Source of the DNA: CAZMVY01 sp964617875
GTDB lineage: Bacteria; Planctomycetota; Phycisphaerae; UBA1845; PWPN01
Reading direction: 5' to 3'
Assembly (NCBI GenBank): GCA_964617875.1
Contig: CAZUAI010000010.1
Location: 27,735 to 91,734 of the forward strand
Length of the DNA: 64,000 nucleotides
A model generated the notes under the pieces. The model saw only the letters and a list, made by a program, of their open reading frames with translations. It did not search any database and was not told the origin of the DNA. Numbering within the stretch: position 1 is the stretch's first letter; every line of letters starts with the position of its first letter. Shown piece by piece: positions 35,717 to 44,974 of the stretch. The translations under genes were made by a program, and so were the position numbers.

Positions 35717-37461
35717 TGAGCGCCGAAGCCGCCGAGCCGCACGCCCTGCCGGCCCCGCTGGAACGCTGGCTGATCGAGAAACGGTCCGACGCGGCGTGGA
35801 AGGCACGCGCGGCCGGGTTGCTGCTCGAGCTGCTGGACGTGGACACCACCCCGAAGGCCGCGCCGCAGGACGCCGCCAGGGCGGAAGCCGCCGTCTTCGC
35901 CCTCCTCGAGCGCGAACTGGGCGTCCTGTCGGCCCTGCGCATCCGGCGTGCGCCGATCCGCCCCGAGATCGCCGGCCACCCGTACTTCACGATTCCGTAT
36001 TACGCCGGCGGCCTCGTCGGCTCGCCGGCGGAAACCGTGGCCCGCGTGTACGGCGGCCGCGCGAATCTGACGGCCCGGCTCCCCGCGCCGGGCGCGGCGC
36101 GAATCCTCCTCAACGCCCACATCGACACCGTGGCCCCGCACATCCCGCCGCGCCGGGACGGCGACATCGTCCACGGCCGCGGGGCCGTCGATGACAAGGG
36201 CCCGTGCCTGGCCATCGTGCTGGCGATGCAACTGCTGGCCGAGGCGGCCGACCGCTTCGGCGCGAGGCCCGCGTGCGAGACGGTGCTTCAGTTCGTCATC
36301 GACGAGGAACCCGGCGGCAACGGCAGCCTGTCGGCGGCGCTGGACGAAAAGGCCGCGCCGCCGGACGCCGCCGTCGTGGGCGAGTGTACGGGCCTGGCGG
36401 CGTATCCGGCCAACCGCGGCGCGGTGTGGTATGCCCTGCGGCTCCGGCGGCCCGAAGGGAGCGGCCCCCTGCCGCGCGACGCGCTCCTCGAGGCCGCGGC
36501 CTTCGCCGTCGGCGCGATGGAGCAATGCGGGCGCCGGCTCAGGGCCGAGAGCGACCACCCGCTCTTTCCGCACCGCCCGGTGCAGACCTGCCACGGACGC
36601 CTTGGCGAGTTCGGCCGCCATCCGTCGCGCGTACACGACTACGTCGCGATGCGGCTGGCCTGGCAGGGGCCGGCTTACGCGGACGTGCGCGCGGTCGTGG
36701 ACGCCGCCGTCGCCGAATACTGCCGTGAGTACGGCGACAAGACGCAGCCCGGCGTCGGCGACGGCGTTCTGAAGCAACACACGCGCTGGTCGGACGTGGG
36801 CGATGACGGCGGCGTTCTGGAAGTCTTCGGGCTCGCGGGCCACATGGGGGCCGTCGTCCGGCTGGACGGGGCGATCACGAAGGCGGCGGCCGTGATCCGG
36901 GCGCTGGTCCGCGAGCGGAGGCGGCGCCGCGAGGCATGGCAAAGCCTGCGAATCGGGCTGACGGAGGGCGGCGGAGCGGACCCCCTGATCCTCGAAGGCG
37001 GCCAGGGGTTCCTCCCGACGCACACGCTGGAGGATGTCTGCGAGCGGCTCCGGCAGGCCGTCGGCCACGGCGTCGGCGAGTACCTGACGGGCGAGGGCCT
37101 GCCGGCCGGGGCCGTCGAGGCGTCCGTGACGTTCGACAAGCTGCACAACGCCGCGTTTGCACGGCGGACGGACGGCCCGGCCCTGGCGGCGCTGCTGGCC
37201 GCGGCCTCCGCGACGGGGATCTACCGCGGCGAACCGGTCCGCGGGTGGGATGTCTCGTGCGATGCGCGGATCTTCGCGAACGAGTTTCCCGACGCGGAGA
37301 TCATCACCTTCGGCCCGGGCCTGCTCGCCCGGGCGCACGCGAACGACGAGCAGATCGACATCAACGACGTGTTGATCGCCGCGGAGACGCTGGCGCGGCT
37401 TGTATGGACGGTCCGGCGACAGGAGAATCCAACACGGCTATGGCAATCCGAATGGGCGTGA
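35716..37461 (+). CDS. M20-family metallohydrolase
   Basis: A 581-residue zinc-dependent amidohydrolase/peptidase of the M20 (ArgE/DapE/CPDG2) type. The metal ligands and catalytic residues are visible: H135 and D137 in NAHIDTVAP, D159 in GRGAVDDKG, the Glu pair 197-198 in VIDEEPGGNG, and Glu in VVGECTGL. At 581 residues it is longer than the usual 400, with an extra N-terminal helical part and an extended lid. Its start is fused to the stop of the NagB-like gene. It may deacetylate or hydrolyse an amino sugar or amino acid derivative processed by its neighbours. Confidence 0.8.
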   Translation: MSAEAAEPHALPAPLERWLIEKRSDAAWKARAAGLLLELLDVDTTPKAAPQDAARAEAAVFALLERELGVLSALRIRRAPIRPEIAGHPYFTIPYYAGGLVGSPAETVARVYGGRANLTARLPAPGAARILLNAHIDTVAPHIPPRRDGDIVHGRGAVDDKGPCLAIVLAMQLLAEAADRFGARPACETVLQFVIDEEPGGNGSLSAALDEKAAPPDAAVVGECTGLAAYPANRGAVWYALRLRRPEGSGPLPRDALLEAAAFAVGAMEQCGRRLRAESDHPLFPHRPVQTCHGRLGEFGRHPSRVHDYVAMRLAWQGPAYADVRAVVDAAVAEYCREYGDKTQPGVGDGVLKQHTRWSDVGDDGGVLEVFGLAGHMGAVVRLDGAITKAAAVIRALVRERRRRREAWQSLRIGLTEGGGADPLILEGGQGFLPTHTLEDVCERLRQAVGHGVGEYLTGEGLPAGAVEASVTFDKLHNAAFARRTDGPALAALLAAASATGIYRGEPVRGWDVSCDARIFANEFPDAEIITFGPGLLARAHANDEQIDINDVLIAAETLARLVWTVRRQENPTRLWQSEWA

Positions 37462-38513
37462 TCGGCGGCGGGATCTTCGGCGAGACGCACCTGCAGACGT
37501 TTTCGCAACTGGAGCGCGACGGGCGCTGCACGCTGGCCGCGCTGGCCGACCTCAACGAGACGGTGCTCGCGAAGCGGGCCGCCGAGTACGGCGTGAAGAC
37601 GTACACCGACTACCGGGAGATGCTCGCGAAGGAGGGCCTCGACGGCGTGACCGTCGTGACGCCCGACCCGACGCACCTGCCGATCGTCCTCGACGCGCTG
37701 AAGGCCGGCTGCCACGTTCTCGTCGAGAAGCCGATGGACGTCACGGTCGACGGCTGCCGGCAGATGGTCGAGGCGGCCGCGCGGGCCGGCCGGCTGCTGC
37801 AGGTGGACTTCCACAAGCGGTTCGACGCCTACCACATCGCCCTGCGCGACGCGATCGCCGACGGCCGGCTGGGCACGCCGCTCTACGGCTACGCCTGGAT
37901 GGAGAACCGCACCCAGGTCCCGCGCGAGTGGTGGCCGCAGTGGGTCTCGCGCTCGTCGCCGGCGTGGTTCCTCGGGTCGCACATGGTGGACCTGTTCCGC
38001 TGGCTCATCGGCGGGAAGAACGCCGTCCGCGTCTACGCCTCCGGCGCGAGGAAAAAGCTCGTCGCCCTCGGCGTCAACACGTGGGACTGCATCCAGGCGA
38101 AGATCGACTTCGAGGACGGCATCTCGTTTCAGCTCGACACCGGCTGGGTCCTGCCCGACGGCTTCGAGTCGCCCGTGAACCAGGGCATCCGCGTCGTCGG
38201 CACGGACGGCATCATGGAGATCGACTCCCAGAACCGCGGCGCGGAGCAGTGCCTCTCCGGCCGCACGCAGGAGACGATCAACATGGGCTACAAGCTCGTG
38301 ACGCGCGACAAGCACGGCCGGCCGCGGTACGAGGGCTACGGATTCGCCTCCATCGCCGACGTCGTGGAGAACATCGCCTTCCTGCGGGCCGGCGGCACGC
38401 TCGAGCAGCTCGAGGGCAAGTACCCCAGCGGCCGCGACGGCCTGGAGGTCACGCGGATCCTGTGCGCCATCCACGAGAGCGCGCAGACCCACAGGCTCGT
38501 CGAGCTGCCGTAG
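37440..38513 (+). CDS. Gfo/Idh/MocA-family oxidoreductase
   Basis: A 357-residue NAD(P)-dependent sugar dehydrogenase. The Rossmann start MGVIGGGIFGETH, the conserved EKP in HVLVEKPMDVT near residue 97, and a C-terminal alpha/beta domain with KRFDAYH and GSHMVDLFRWL are present. Substrates of this family are usually sugars, sugar acids or inositols. The ATG at 37440 lies inside the end of the M20 gene (22-base overlap), so the NagB-like, M20 and dehydrogenase genes form one operon. Confidence 0.88.
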   Translation: MAIRMGVIGGGIFGETHLQTFSQLERDGRCTLAALADLNETVLAKRAAEYGVKTYTDYREMLAKEGLDGVTVVTPDPTHLPIVLDALKAGCHVLVEKPMDVTVDGCRQMVEAAARAGRLLQVDFHKRFDAYHIALRDAIADGRLGTPLYGYAWMENRTQVPREWWPQWVSRSSPAWFLGSHMVDLFRWLIGGKNAVRVYASGARKKLVALGVNTWDCIQAKIDFEDGISFQLDTGWVLPDGFESPVNQGIRVVGTDGIMEIDSQNRGAEQCLSGRTQETINMGYKLVTRDKHGRPRYEGYGFASIADVVENIAFLRAGGTLEQLEGKYPSGRDGLEVTRILCAIHESAQTHRLVELP

Positions 38514-39007
38514 GCCCTCCGGGCGTCAACAGGCCGGTCAAAGGAGAAAGTCCGGGACCGGCCCGACGCGGATCGCCCCGAACGGCTGTTGAAGAAAAGA
38601 GCCAAGGCTCGATCGCCGCGCCGGCCGCGCAAGTCGTCATCGCGCCTGCCGGTCGCACGCCAGACGGAACACCTTCGCGCGGGTGCATGGCCGTATGTGC
38701 GAACGGGGTCCGGAACCGTTGCCGGACAGGCGGAACACCGCGTTTACGGGAAGTGGACGCCCTGACGCGTTCAGCCCAAGGCAAGAAAGGTTCCTGACCC
38801 CCTGCCTGCGTGCAGGAACGGCCATGCACCCCCTTCGCGCCGGCCACTCGCACTGCGCACGCGTTTGCCGTACAGTAGAAGGCCGCCCCGGGGGGCCTGC
38901 CGCAGGGCGGTTTGTTGGCCGGCAGAAGGCGCATTCGAACGGAAGCCCCTGCGTGCGGCGAAGGGTTCCCGGCGCCGGCCGCAAGGTTGTTGGAGACGCG
39001 AACAGAG
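38514..39007. other. Intergenic region carrying a MITE-like element
   Basis: Apart from the palindromic element at 38681-38831, this 494-bp stretch shows no gene. I found no promoter with both boxes before the aminotransferase gene. Confidence 0.5.
38681..38831 (+). mobile_element. MITE-like palindromic element, copy 1
   Basis: A 151-bp element bounded by a perfect 14-bp inverted repeat, GGGTGCATGGCCGT and ACGGCCATGCACCC. Inside it lies a second inverted pair, GGGGTCCGGAACC facing GGTTCCTGACCCC. It has no gene. A near-identical 150-bp copy lies in the same orientation at 49840-49989, so it is a dispersed non-autonomous element. The mobilising enzyme is not in the window. Confidence 0.75.
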
Positions 39008-40378
39008 ATGGCGACCAAGGAATTTCCCCTCGAACCCGTTGCGGTTCCGCCTGTGGAGACGCGATACCGAAGGATCCGGACCCCGCTGCCGGTGCCGGAG
39101 TCGCTGCCGCTGCTGAAGGCGATGCGAGAGGCCGAGTGCCGCTCGATGCGCGGCCAGCCGCCGATCGTCTGGGAGCGGGGGGACGGGTTCTGCATCCTCG
39201 ACCCGTACGGCAACAAGTGGCTCGACTTCTCGTCGGGCGTGCTCGTCACGTCGTCGGGCCACGGGCACCCGGTCATCGTCCGGACGATGAAGGCGGCCCT
39301 CGACAACGGCATGTACCACGCGTACTGCTTCCCGACGCAGTGGCGCTCGAGGCTGGCGGCGAAGCTGTCGTCGCTGGTCCCGCGCCCGCTGAGCGCGGTC
39401 TTCCTGCTGACGACGGGCTCCGAGGCGACCGAGTGCTGCATCAAGCTCGCGCGCACGCACGGGCACGCCGTCGGCGGGAGCCGCAAGCGGGTCTTCGTCA
39501 CGTTCGATAACGCCTTCCACGGCCGGACGTACGGGGCGCAGCTCGCCGGCGGGGCCCCGGCGCTGAAGAAGTGGATCGGCGACGGCGACTACGGCTTCGT
39601 GCAGGTTCCCTACCCCGACGCATTCCGCGAGAAGGACGTCTCGTTCGACCGTTTCCTCCGGGCGCTCCGGGAGAAGAACGTCGAGCCGAAGGATGTCTGC
39701 GGCGTCATGTCGGAGACGTACCAGGGCTGCAACGCGAGGCTCTGGCCCGTCGAGTACGCCCGCGCGATGCGCGCGTGGTGCGACGACAACCGGGCCCTGC
39801 TCATCTTCGACGAGATCCAGGCCGGCTTCGGACGGACGGGCCGGTGGTTCGGCTTCGAGCACTACGGCGTCGTGCCGGACCTCGCGGCCTTCGGCAAGGG
39901 CATCTCGGGCGGGATGCCCCTGGCGGCGGTCGTCGGCCGTGCAGACGTCATGAACCAGTACGGCCCCGGCGAGATGACCAGCACGCACTCGGCCAACCCC
40001 GTCTGCTGCGCGGCGGCGCTCGGGAACATCGAGGTCCTCGAGAGCGAGAAGCTCGTGGAAAACGCCGCACGGCTGGAATCGCTGCTGGTGGACGGGCTCC
40101 GGACGATTCAGGCGGCGTCGCACGGGCGCGTCGGCCGCGTGGACGGCGTGGGGCTGGTCGGCGCGATCCAGTTCACGCAGCCCGGCACGACGACGCCCGA
40201 TCCGGACCTGGCGTGGGACGTCTGCAAGAAGGTCGTCGAGTCGGGCGTGATGCTGTTCTCGCCGGTCGGCGTCGGCGGCTGCTGCATCAAGATCTGCCCG
40301 CCGCTGAATATCACCGAAGACGCGATGCGCGAGGGCCTCGGCGTGGTGCGCGACGTGGTCTCATCGTTCACCGCGTAG
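39008..40378 (+). CDS. Class III PLP-dependent aminotransferase
   Basis: A 456-residue aminotransferase of the GABA/ornithine/diaminobutyrate group. It shows LLTTGSEATECCIKLAR, the conserved FDEIQAGFGRTGRWFGFEH and the PLP-binding Lys in FGKGISGGMPLAAVVG. The ATG at 39008 is the first Met giving the usual N-terminus; a longer frame from 38912 runs out of the repeat region. Substrate is probably an amino sugar or omega-amino acid, in line with the deaminase, amidohydrolase and dehydrogenase upstream. The MITE-like element separates it from that operon. Confidence 0.88.
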   Translation: MATKEFPLEPVAVPPVETRYRRIRTPLPVPESLPLLKAMREAECRSMRGQPPIVWERGDGFCILDPYGNKWLDFSSGVLVTSSGHGHPVIVRTMKAALDNGMYHAYCFPTQWRSRLAAKLSSLVPRPLSAVFLLTTGSEATECCIKLARTHGHAVGGSRKRVFVTFDNAFHGRTYGAQLAGGAPALKKWIGDGDYGFVQVPYPDAFREKDVSFDRFLRALREKNVEPKDVCGVMSETYQGCNARLWPVEYARAMRAWCDDNRALLIFDEIQAGFGRTGRWFGFEHYGVVPDLAAFGKGISGGMPLAAVVGRADVMNQYGPGEMTSTHSANPVCCAAALGNIEVLESEKLVENAARLESLLVDGLRTIQAASHGRVGRVDGVGLVGAIQFTQPGTTTPDPDLAWDVCKKVVESGVMLFSPVGVGGCCIKICPPLNITEDAMREGLGVVRDVVSSFTA

Positions 40379-40423
40379 GGCACGGTCGCGGACCGCGCAT
40401 GCGGGCAAGACCTGCCGCCGATC

Positions 40424-43048
40424 TCATCGGATCCAGTAGCACGCCTCCGGCGGCGGGCGATTCTGCCCGTTGTAGCACTGGATGAACGTGCGGAAGTCGG
40501 CGAGGTCCACATCGCCGTCGTCGTCGTTGTCCCACCTTGCGCAGCCGCCTTGAGCGGGCAGACGATTCGCCCCGTTGAAGCACGCGGCGAAGACGCGGAA
40601 GTCGTCCACATCCACGTCGGCGTCGCAATCGGCGTCGCCCCAGGCGTCATGCACCGTAACGGATCGGCCGTCGTTCACATTCGCCGACAGCATGTCGCCG
40701 TTGATGCCGACGGCAATCGCGTAGCTTCGCCAATAGGACCAGTTCGACGATGCGCACGGGACCCGGAAGCAGGCGGCGCCGTCACCGAGCCTGCCCTGCG
40801 CGACCGGCACCTGGCCCGCGTCCATCTCGGAGAGATAGACCGTGGCCGGCAGGCCGGGGTCCAGCGCGGGATCGGCCTCCCACGTCACGCACACCTGCGC
40901 ACCGCCGTATGCCAGGTCGTTGTCGCACGACGTCACGCGGATCACGGGGCGCGTCTGTGTCGTTCCGACGATGGCGATGTCGCCGGCGCTCCGGCCCCCG
41001 CGCGCGCAGTTGCCGGAGCTGTGGGCCGGCATCCAGGGTCCCGAGTACGGCGGACGAATCTCAATCGCGTAATCGTCGCCCGGCTCGACATGGCGCGACA
41101 CGGTCCAGGTGAAGGAGGTGTCGGCGGCCCCGGCCGCGCCGATCTGCCCGAACCAGCGGCCCGCCCGGTTCAGCCAGATCTGCACCGGTACGCGCTCGTC
41201 CGGCGGGTCGAACTCCCAGCGGATCTCGGTGGTGCTGCCCATGGCCAGCACCTCGTCGCCGGCCGGCGCGAGGACGTGCACGGCGGGCATGCGTCGCGAC
41301 CCGACGACCGAGAGCGGTTCCACGACTGTCCGGGGCACGCACGAAGCACCCTTCAGCAGCGCGTACAGGTTGTATGTGCTGGCATCGTTGAGATAGACCG
41401 GCACCGTCCAGGCGAACTGCCCGGCGCTGACGGGGGCGTAGCCCAGATCCGCCGTCCACATGTTCTCCTCCATCAGCATGAAATGCAGGGGGTGATCGCC
41501 CGCTTGCTCGGATATCCAGCGGATGACCTGCTCGCTGCCGGCCAACAACGTGGCACCGGCCGCGGGCTCCAGGACCGTGATCCTCGGCGCCGTTTCAGAG
41601 TGTACGCAGAACGGCTCGGTTTCGGCGCTGACCCACTCGTCGTTGTACTCGAGTGATCCCGCGATGCGCATCGCCTCGCCGTGCGAATCAGGCGGCAGCA
41701 ACACGGTGAGCCGCCCGTCAATGGCCGGCGCGCGCCCCAGTTCGCACGAGAGATAATGATCACCGCGAAGATGGAAGGTGACGTCTCCCCCCGTCGCATC
41801 CGTGGTCCACTCGATCGTGATCGGATCGCCGGCGCGCAGACACACCCCCGGACCCGCCGGCGGGATGATCGAGAGCGCAAGGTGCGGCAAGGGGTTCAGC
41901 GCAAAATCAATGCCCGTGACAGAAGCGTCGGGCAGGACAACAACCTGGGTTCCGTCCGGCAGGTCGAAATCGCTCCGCCCGGCGGGGATATCCCGGTACA
42001 GTTCGCACTGGTACGCCCTTCTCTCAGTGCCCGACGGGGGGCACACCGTGACGAGGTATTCTTCCGGAGGCAGGGCGCCGATCGCGTATGTTCCGTCCGC
42101 CTTGGTCGTACCCTGGGCGATCCACTCGACGCCGGGCCTCATCTGGACAATGTTCACCTCGGCATCGGCGACAGGCTCGCCCGTGTCCTGCTTTGTCACG
42201 AGGCCGGAGATTACCCCGCCGAGCACCACGCGGAAATCAATGTTGCGGGCCAAGGTCCCCGCCGCCACATCGATCCTTGTCGCGCGGGTCTCATTGTCCC
42301 ACTGCCAGTTGTCCCCGATCAGGCCGTCGTACGTGTTGACGCAATCAATGCCCGCCGCACGGCCCACCACCTCCGCACGATACCGCCCCGGCCGTACGCC
42401 GTAGAAGCCGTAACGGCCGTCGGCCGCCGTCGTCGTCCGGTCGGCGTAGTACCCGTCGTCGTCGTTGATCAGCGTCACGGTCATGCCGGCGAGCGGTTCG
42501 CCGGTGGCCGCGAGCGTAGCGCGGCCCTCGATCGCGCCGCCGATGGTGCGCAGGCGGAAATCGATGCCCTCGACATCGCCGGTCGTCGGGTCCACCGCCG
42601 GCAGGTCGTAGTAGTCCTGGCGCGAGGCAATCGCGCCGTTCCGCCGGTCGTAGCAGACCGGGATGTAGAACGGTCCGGCCGCGCCGCCGCGGGCCTCGAC
42701 GTTGCACAGCTCCGGCACGGCCAGCGCGAGGTCGTACCGCCCGTCGGCATCGGTGGCGACATCCGCGAGCTTCACGGTCGGCCAATGCCAACGGTAGGCG
42801 GCGACGACGGCCCCGGCCACCGGCAACCCATCGGGCCCGGTCACCTGCCCGCGGATGTGACCGGCCTCTGCGCGGGCGTCCGTAGCGGCCGCAACCACCG
42901 CAATGGCGACGAGGGCGGCAACGCCAACGGCGTTTCGGGTTTTGGGGTGCAGGCTTCCAGCCTGCGGCCCGATGCAGGCAAGATGCCTGCACCACAAAGA
43001 GGCCGCCCAACTGCGATCGGCACTGGGCCGTGGGGTACGACTGGGCAT
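40424..43048 (-). CDS. Secreted protein with carboxypeptidase-regulatory, Kre9-like and dockerin-like domains
   Basis: An 874-residue secreted protein. Three carboxypeptidase-regulatory-like domains come first (GHIRGQVTGPDGLPVAGAVV, GAIEGRATLAATGEPLAG, GVISGLVTKQDTGEPVADA). Three Kre9/Knh1-like units follow (for example PPAGPGVCLRAGDPITIEW and LAPAGDEVLAMGSTTEIRW), and a C-terminal dockerin-like pair ends at CYNGQNRPP. The signal peptide (VAALVAIAVVAAATDARA) starts only near residue 43, because about 19 codons of a palindromic repeat sit between it and the ATG. GAAGGAG precedes the ATG at 43048. No catalytic domain is visible. Confidence 0.72.
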   Translation of the reverse strand: MPSRTPRPSADRSWAASLWCRHLACIGPQAGSLHPKTRNAVGVAALVAIAVVAAATDARAEAGHIRGQVTGPDGLPVAGAVVAAYRWHWPTVKLADVATDADGRYDLALAVPELCNVEARGGAAGPFYIPVCYDRRNGAIASRQDYYDLPAVDPTTGDVEGIDFRLRTIGGAIEGRATLAATGEPLAGMTVTLINDDDGYYADRTTTAADGRYGFYGVRPGRYRAEVVGRAAGIDCVNTYDGLIGDNWQWDNETRATRIDVAAGTLARNIDFRVVLGGVISGLVTKQDTGEPVADAEVNIVQMRPGVEWIAQGTTKADGTYAIGALPPEEYLVTVCPPSGTERRAYQCELYRDIPAGRSDFDLPDGTQVVVLPDASVTGIDFALNPLPHLALSIIPPAGPGVCLRAGDPITIEWTTDATGGDVTFHLRGDHYLSCELGRAPAIDGRLTVLLPPDSHGEAMRIAGSLEYNDEWVSAETEPFCVHSETAPRITVLEPAAGATLLAGSEQVIRWISEQAGDHPLHFMLMEENMWTADLGYAPVSAGQFAWTVPVYLNDASTYNLYALLKGASCVPRTVVEPLSVVGSRRMPAVHVLAPAGDEVLAMGSTTEIRWEFDPPDERVPVQIWLNRAGRWFGQIGAAGAADTSFTWTVSRHVEPGDDYAIEIRPPYSGPWMPAHSSGNCARGGRSAGDIAIVGTTQTRPVIRVTSCDNDLAYGGAQVCVTWEADPALDPGLPATVYLSEMDAGQVPVAQGRLGDGAACFRVPCASSNWSYWRSYAIAVGINGDMLSANVNDGRSVTVHDAWGDADCDADVDVDDFRVFAACFNGANRLPAQGGCARWDNDDDGDVDLADFRTFIQCYNGQNRPPPEACYWIR
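42941..42998. repeat. Palindromic repeat inside a coding region
   Basis: A 58-bp palindrome: TTTGGGGTGCAGGC at one end faces GCCTGCACCACAAA at the other with one mismatch. Two inner hairpins, GCAGGCTTCCAGCCTGC and GCAGGCAAGATGCCTGC, make up the body. It is translated in frame as the N-terminal extension of the dockerin protein. A degraded relative (AGGTTTCCAGCCT) occurs near 57050. Confidence 0.75.
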
Positions 43049-43200
43049 GACAGTCTCCTTCGTGTCTTGCGGTGTGCAGACCACGCGGCCCGGGCGGAAC
43101 CAGGCATGACGCCTGCGGCCACGGCTTTCAATCCAACTGTATTATCGGCACTGTGGTCCGATCGGCTGGAGCCGAATCGGCGTGCGGCAACGTCGGCGGG

Positions 43201-44967
43201 TCATTCCTCGGTGACGAGGCACACGTCCTGCACGGAGTGGCCGCACTGGGCGGCGACGGGGATGACGGCGTAAGGTTCCCTTGGCGAATCGGGACGCCAG
43301 CAGATCAGGCGGTCCCGCAGGTCGCCGATGGCGACGAACACATCTCCCGCGACGGCGCAACGCCGAACACCGGGCCCCCCGGTTTCGTATCGGCACGTGA
43401 ACGCGTCGCCCACAACCATCGCCTGCAGCGCCGGTGTCCCGCGCTCCGCAAAGACGAGCTGCGGCACGCCGCCGGCCGAAACACACTGGAGCCCCTCGAT
43501 GGGCGAGCCGTCGCCGCGCCGAATGCACGATCCTTCGGCCGATCCGTCGAGCGGCCAGCGCCAGAGGTCGCCGATCTCGTTCCCGGCGAAGACGTGGCCT
43601 TCCGCCGCGTGGATGGCCGTAATCCGCGCGATGCTGCCCGTCAGCCGATGGACGGCGGTCGGCGTCAACGAATCGACGGGCACCACGATGACATTCTCGT
43701 CCAGCGTGAACACCAGTCGCCCGCCGACCACCTGGGCCCCGCGGACGGCCCGCGCCCGGCGCGTCATGCCGGCCAGCGGAAACGCGGCCTGCCCGGCCGT
43801 GTCCCAGGCGATCAGCCCGGCCTCCGAGTGTGTCCCGAACAGGTGGCCGCCCCAGGCGGCGACCGCGTTCACGCCGCCGCGAAACTCCCGGCCCGGCGGG
43901 GGCTCGAACGCATATGTGGACTGCACTTTCAGATCGTCCACGCCGACGACGTACGCGCCGTGCGCCGCCCCGACGAGCAGCATCGGCCGCCGCCCGAACC
44001 GGTAGGGCCGCGCCGACCGAAGCGGCCCGGGCGAACCGTCGATCCGCACGCGGCGGCCCGGGGCGTCCGGCAGGGCCGGGTCGAAGCAGAGAAGTTCGCT
44101 CCCGGCGACCGCGACGACCCAGTGCGTCCGGGCCTCGCACGGCAGAAGCGTCCAGAGGGCGTCGTAGACCGGGGCGCGCTGCGTCTCGGGCAGTGCGCGG
44201 ATCAGGTCGCCCAGGGCGCTCGCCGGCGTCTTCGCGGCGAGCGTTTCGAGTTGCTGCAGCGGCGGCTCAAGGTGCGTCCATTGCCTGGCACGGGCGCGCC
44301 GAATCGCTTCTTCGATCCGGCCCCTGGCGTCGCGGTGTCGCGCGAGCGACTCCCGCTCCCGCCGGGCCTGCCGATACGCCTCCGACTCGAACGTCACCGT
44401 CGGCGGCTGATGAAAGACAAGCCCGGCGGCGAAAAGCATGGGCCTGAGGCGTTCGCGCAGCAGGGCCGTGATCGCCTCCCGATCCTTGCCGTCCAGAAGG
44501 TCGCCCGCCGTCCGTTTCTCGCCGAATTCCATCATCACCCGCCGGCATTGCCAGCCGAGGTAGCGGGCCAGCGTGCGGACCTCCGCGCGGTCTGCGTCGC
44601 CGACAATCGTCCGCCGGAACGACTTGAGGTCGCCCGGCTCGCCGAGGAGGCGGAGCACGAGCCGCGCGCACGCGACGCACGGATAGCCGTCCGTGGACGG
44701 CACCTGCTCCTCGAGGATCTCGACCGTGATGGGTTCGGCGCGCGCAAAGAGGACATCGACCACCCCCTCGGCCTCCACCAGGCTTCCGGGCGGGTGGACG
44801 GTCGATTCGCCTCCGGTCCGGTTCGCCAGCGCGATCCAGCCGTGAGGCACCACGAACGAGCGCGTCAGCAGACCGAAGACACGGTCGGCCGGAAACGCGG
44901 CGGCCACGCGCTCCGCGTCAATGCGCAGTCCCCCCACGTCCGCTCGCGTGTCGTGCATCCTGGTCAC
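43201..44967 (-). CDS. SPFH-like domain fused to a beta-propeller
   Basis: A 588-residue protein without a signal peptide. Residues about 60-215 look like an SPFH/Band 7 domain (VVDVLFARAEPITVEILEEQ, CVACARLVLRL, MLFAAGLVFHQPPTVTF), then a charged helix EAYRQARRERESLARHRD. From about residue 300 to the end there are WD40/PQQ-like blades (GRRPMLLVGAAHGAYVVG, AAWGGHLFGTHSEAGLIAWD, GHVFAGNEIGDLWRWPLDG). I know no named family with this combination. The GTG at 44967 and an ATG at 44958 are both possible starts, and the promoter is immediately upstream. Confidence 0.5.
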   Translation of the reverse strand: MTRMHDTRADVGGLRIDAERVAAAFPADRVFGLLTRSFVVPHGWIALANRTGGESTVHPPGSLVEAEGVVDVLFARAEPITVEILEEQVPSTDGYPCVACARLVLRLLGEPGDLKSFRRTIVGDADRAEVRTLARYLGWQCRRVMMEFGEKRTAGDLLDGKDREAITALLRERLRPMLFAAGLVFHQPPTVTFESEAYRQARRERESLARHRDARGRIEEAIRRARARQWTHLEPPLQQLETLAAKTPASALGDLIRALPETQRAPVYDALWTLLPCEARTHWVVAVAGSELLCFDPALPDAPGRRVRIDGSPGPLRSARPYRFGRRPMLLVGAAHGAYVVGVDDLKVQSTYAFEPPPGREFRGGVNAVAAWGGHLFGTHSEAGLIAWDTAGQAAFPLAGMTRRARAVRGAQVVGGRLVFTLDENVIVVPVDSLTPTAVHRLTGSIARITAIHAAEGHVFAGNEIGDLWRWPLDGSAEGSCIRRGDGSPIEGLQCVSAGGVPQLVFAERGTPALQAMVVGDAFTCRYETGGPGVRRCAVAGDVFVAIGDLRDRLICWRPDSPREPYAVIPVAAQCGHSVQDVCLVTEE

Positions 44968-44974
44968 GCACGCT

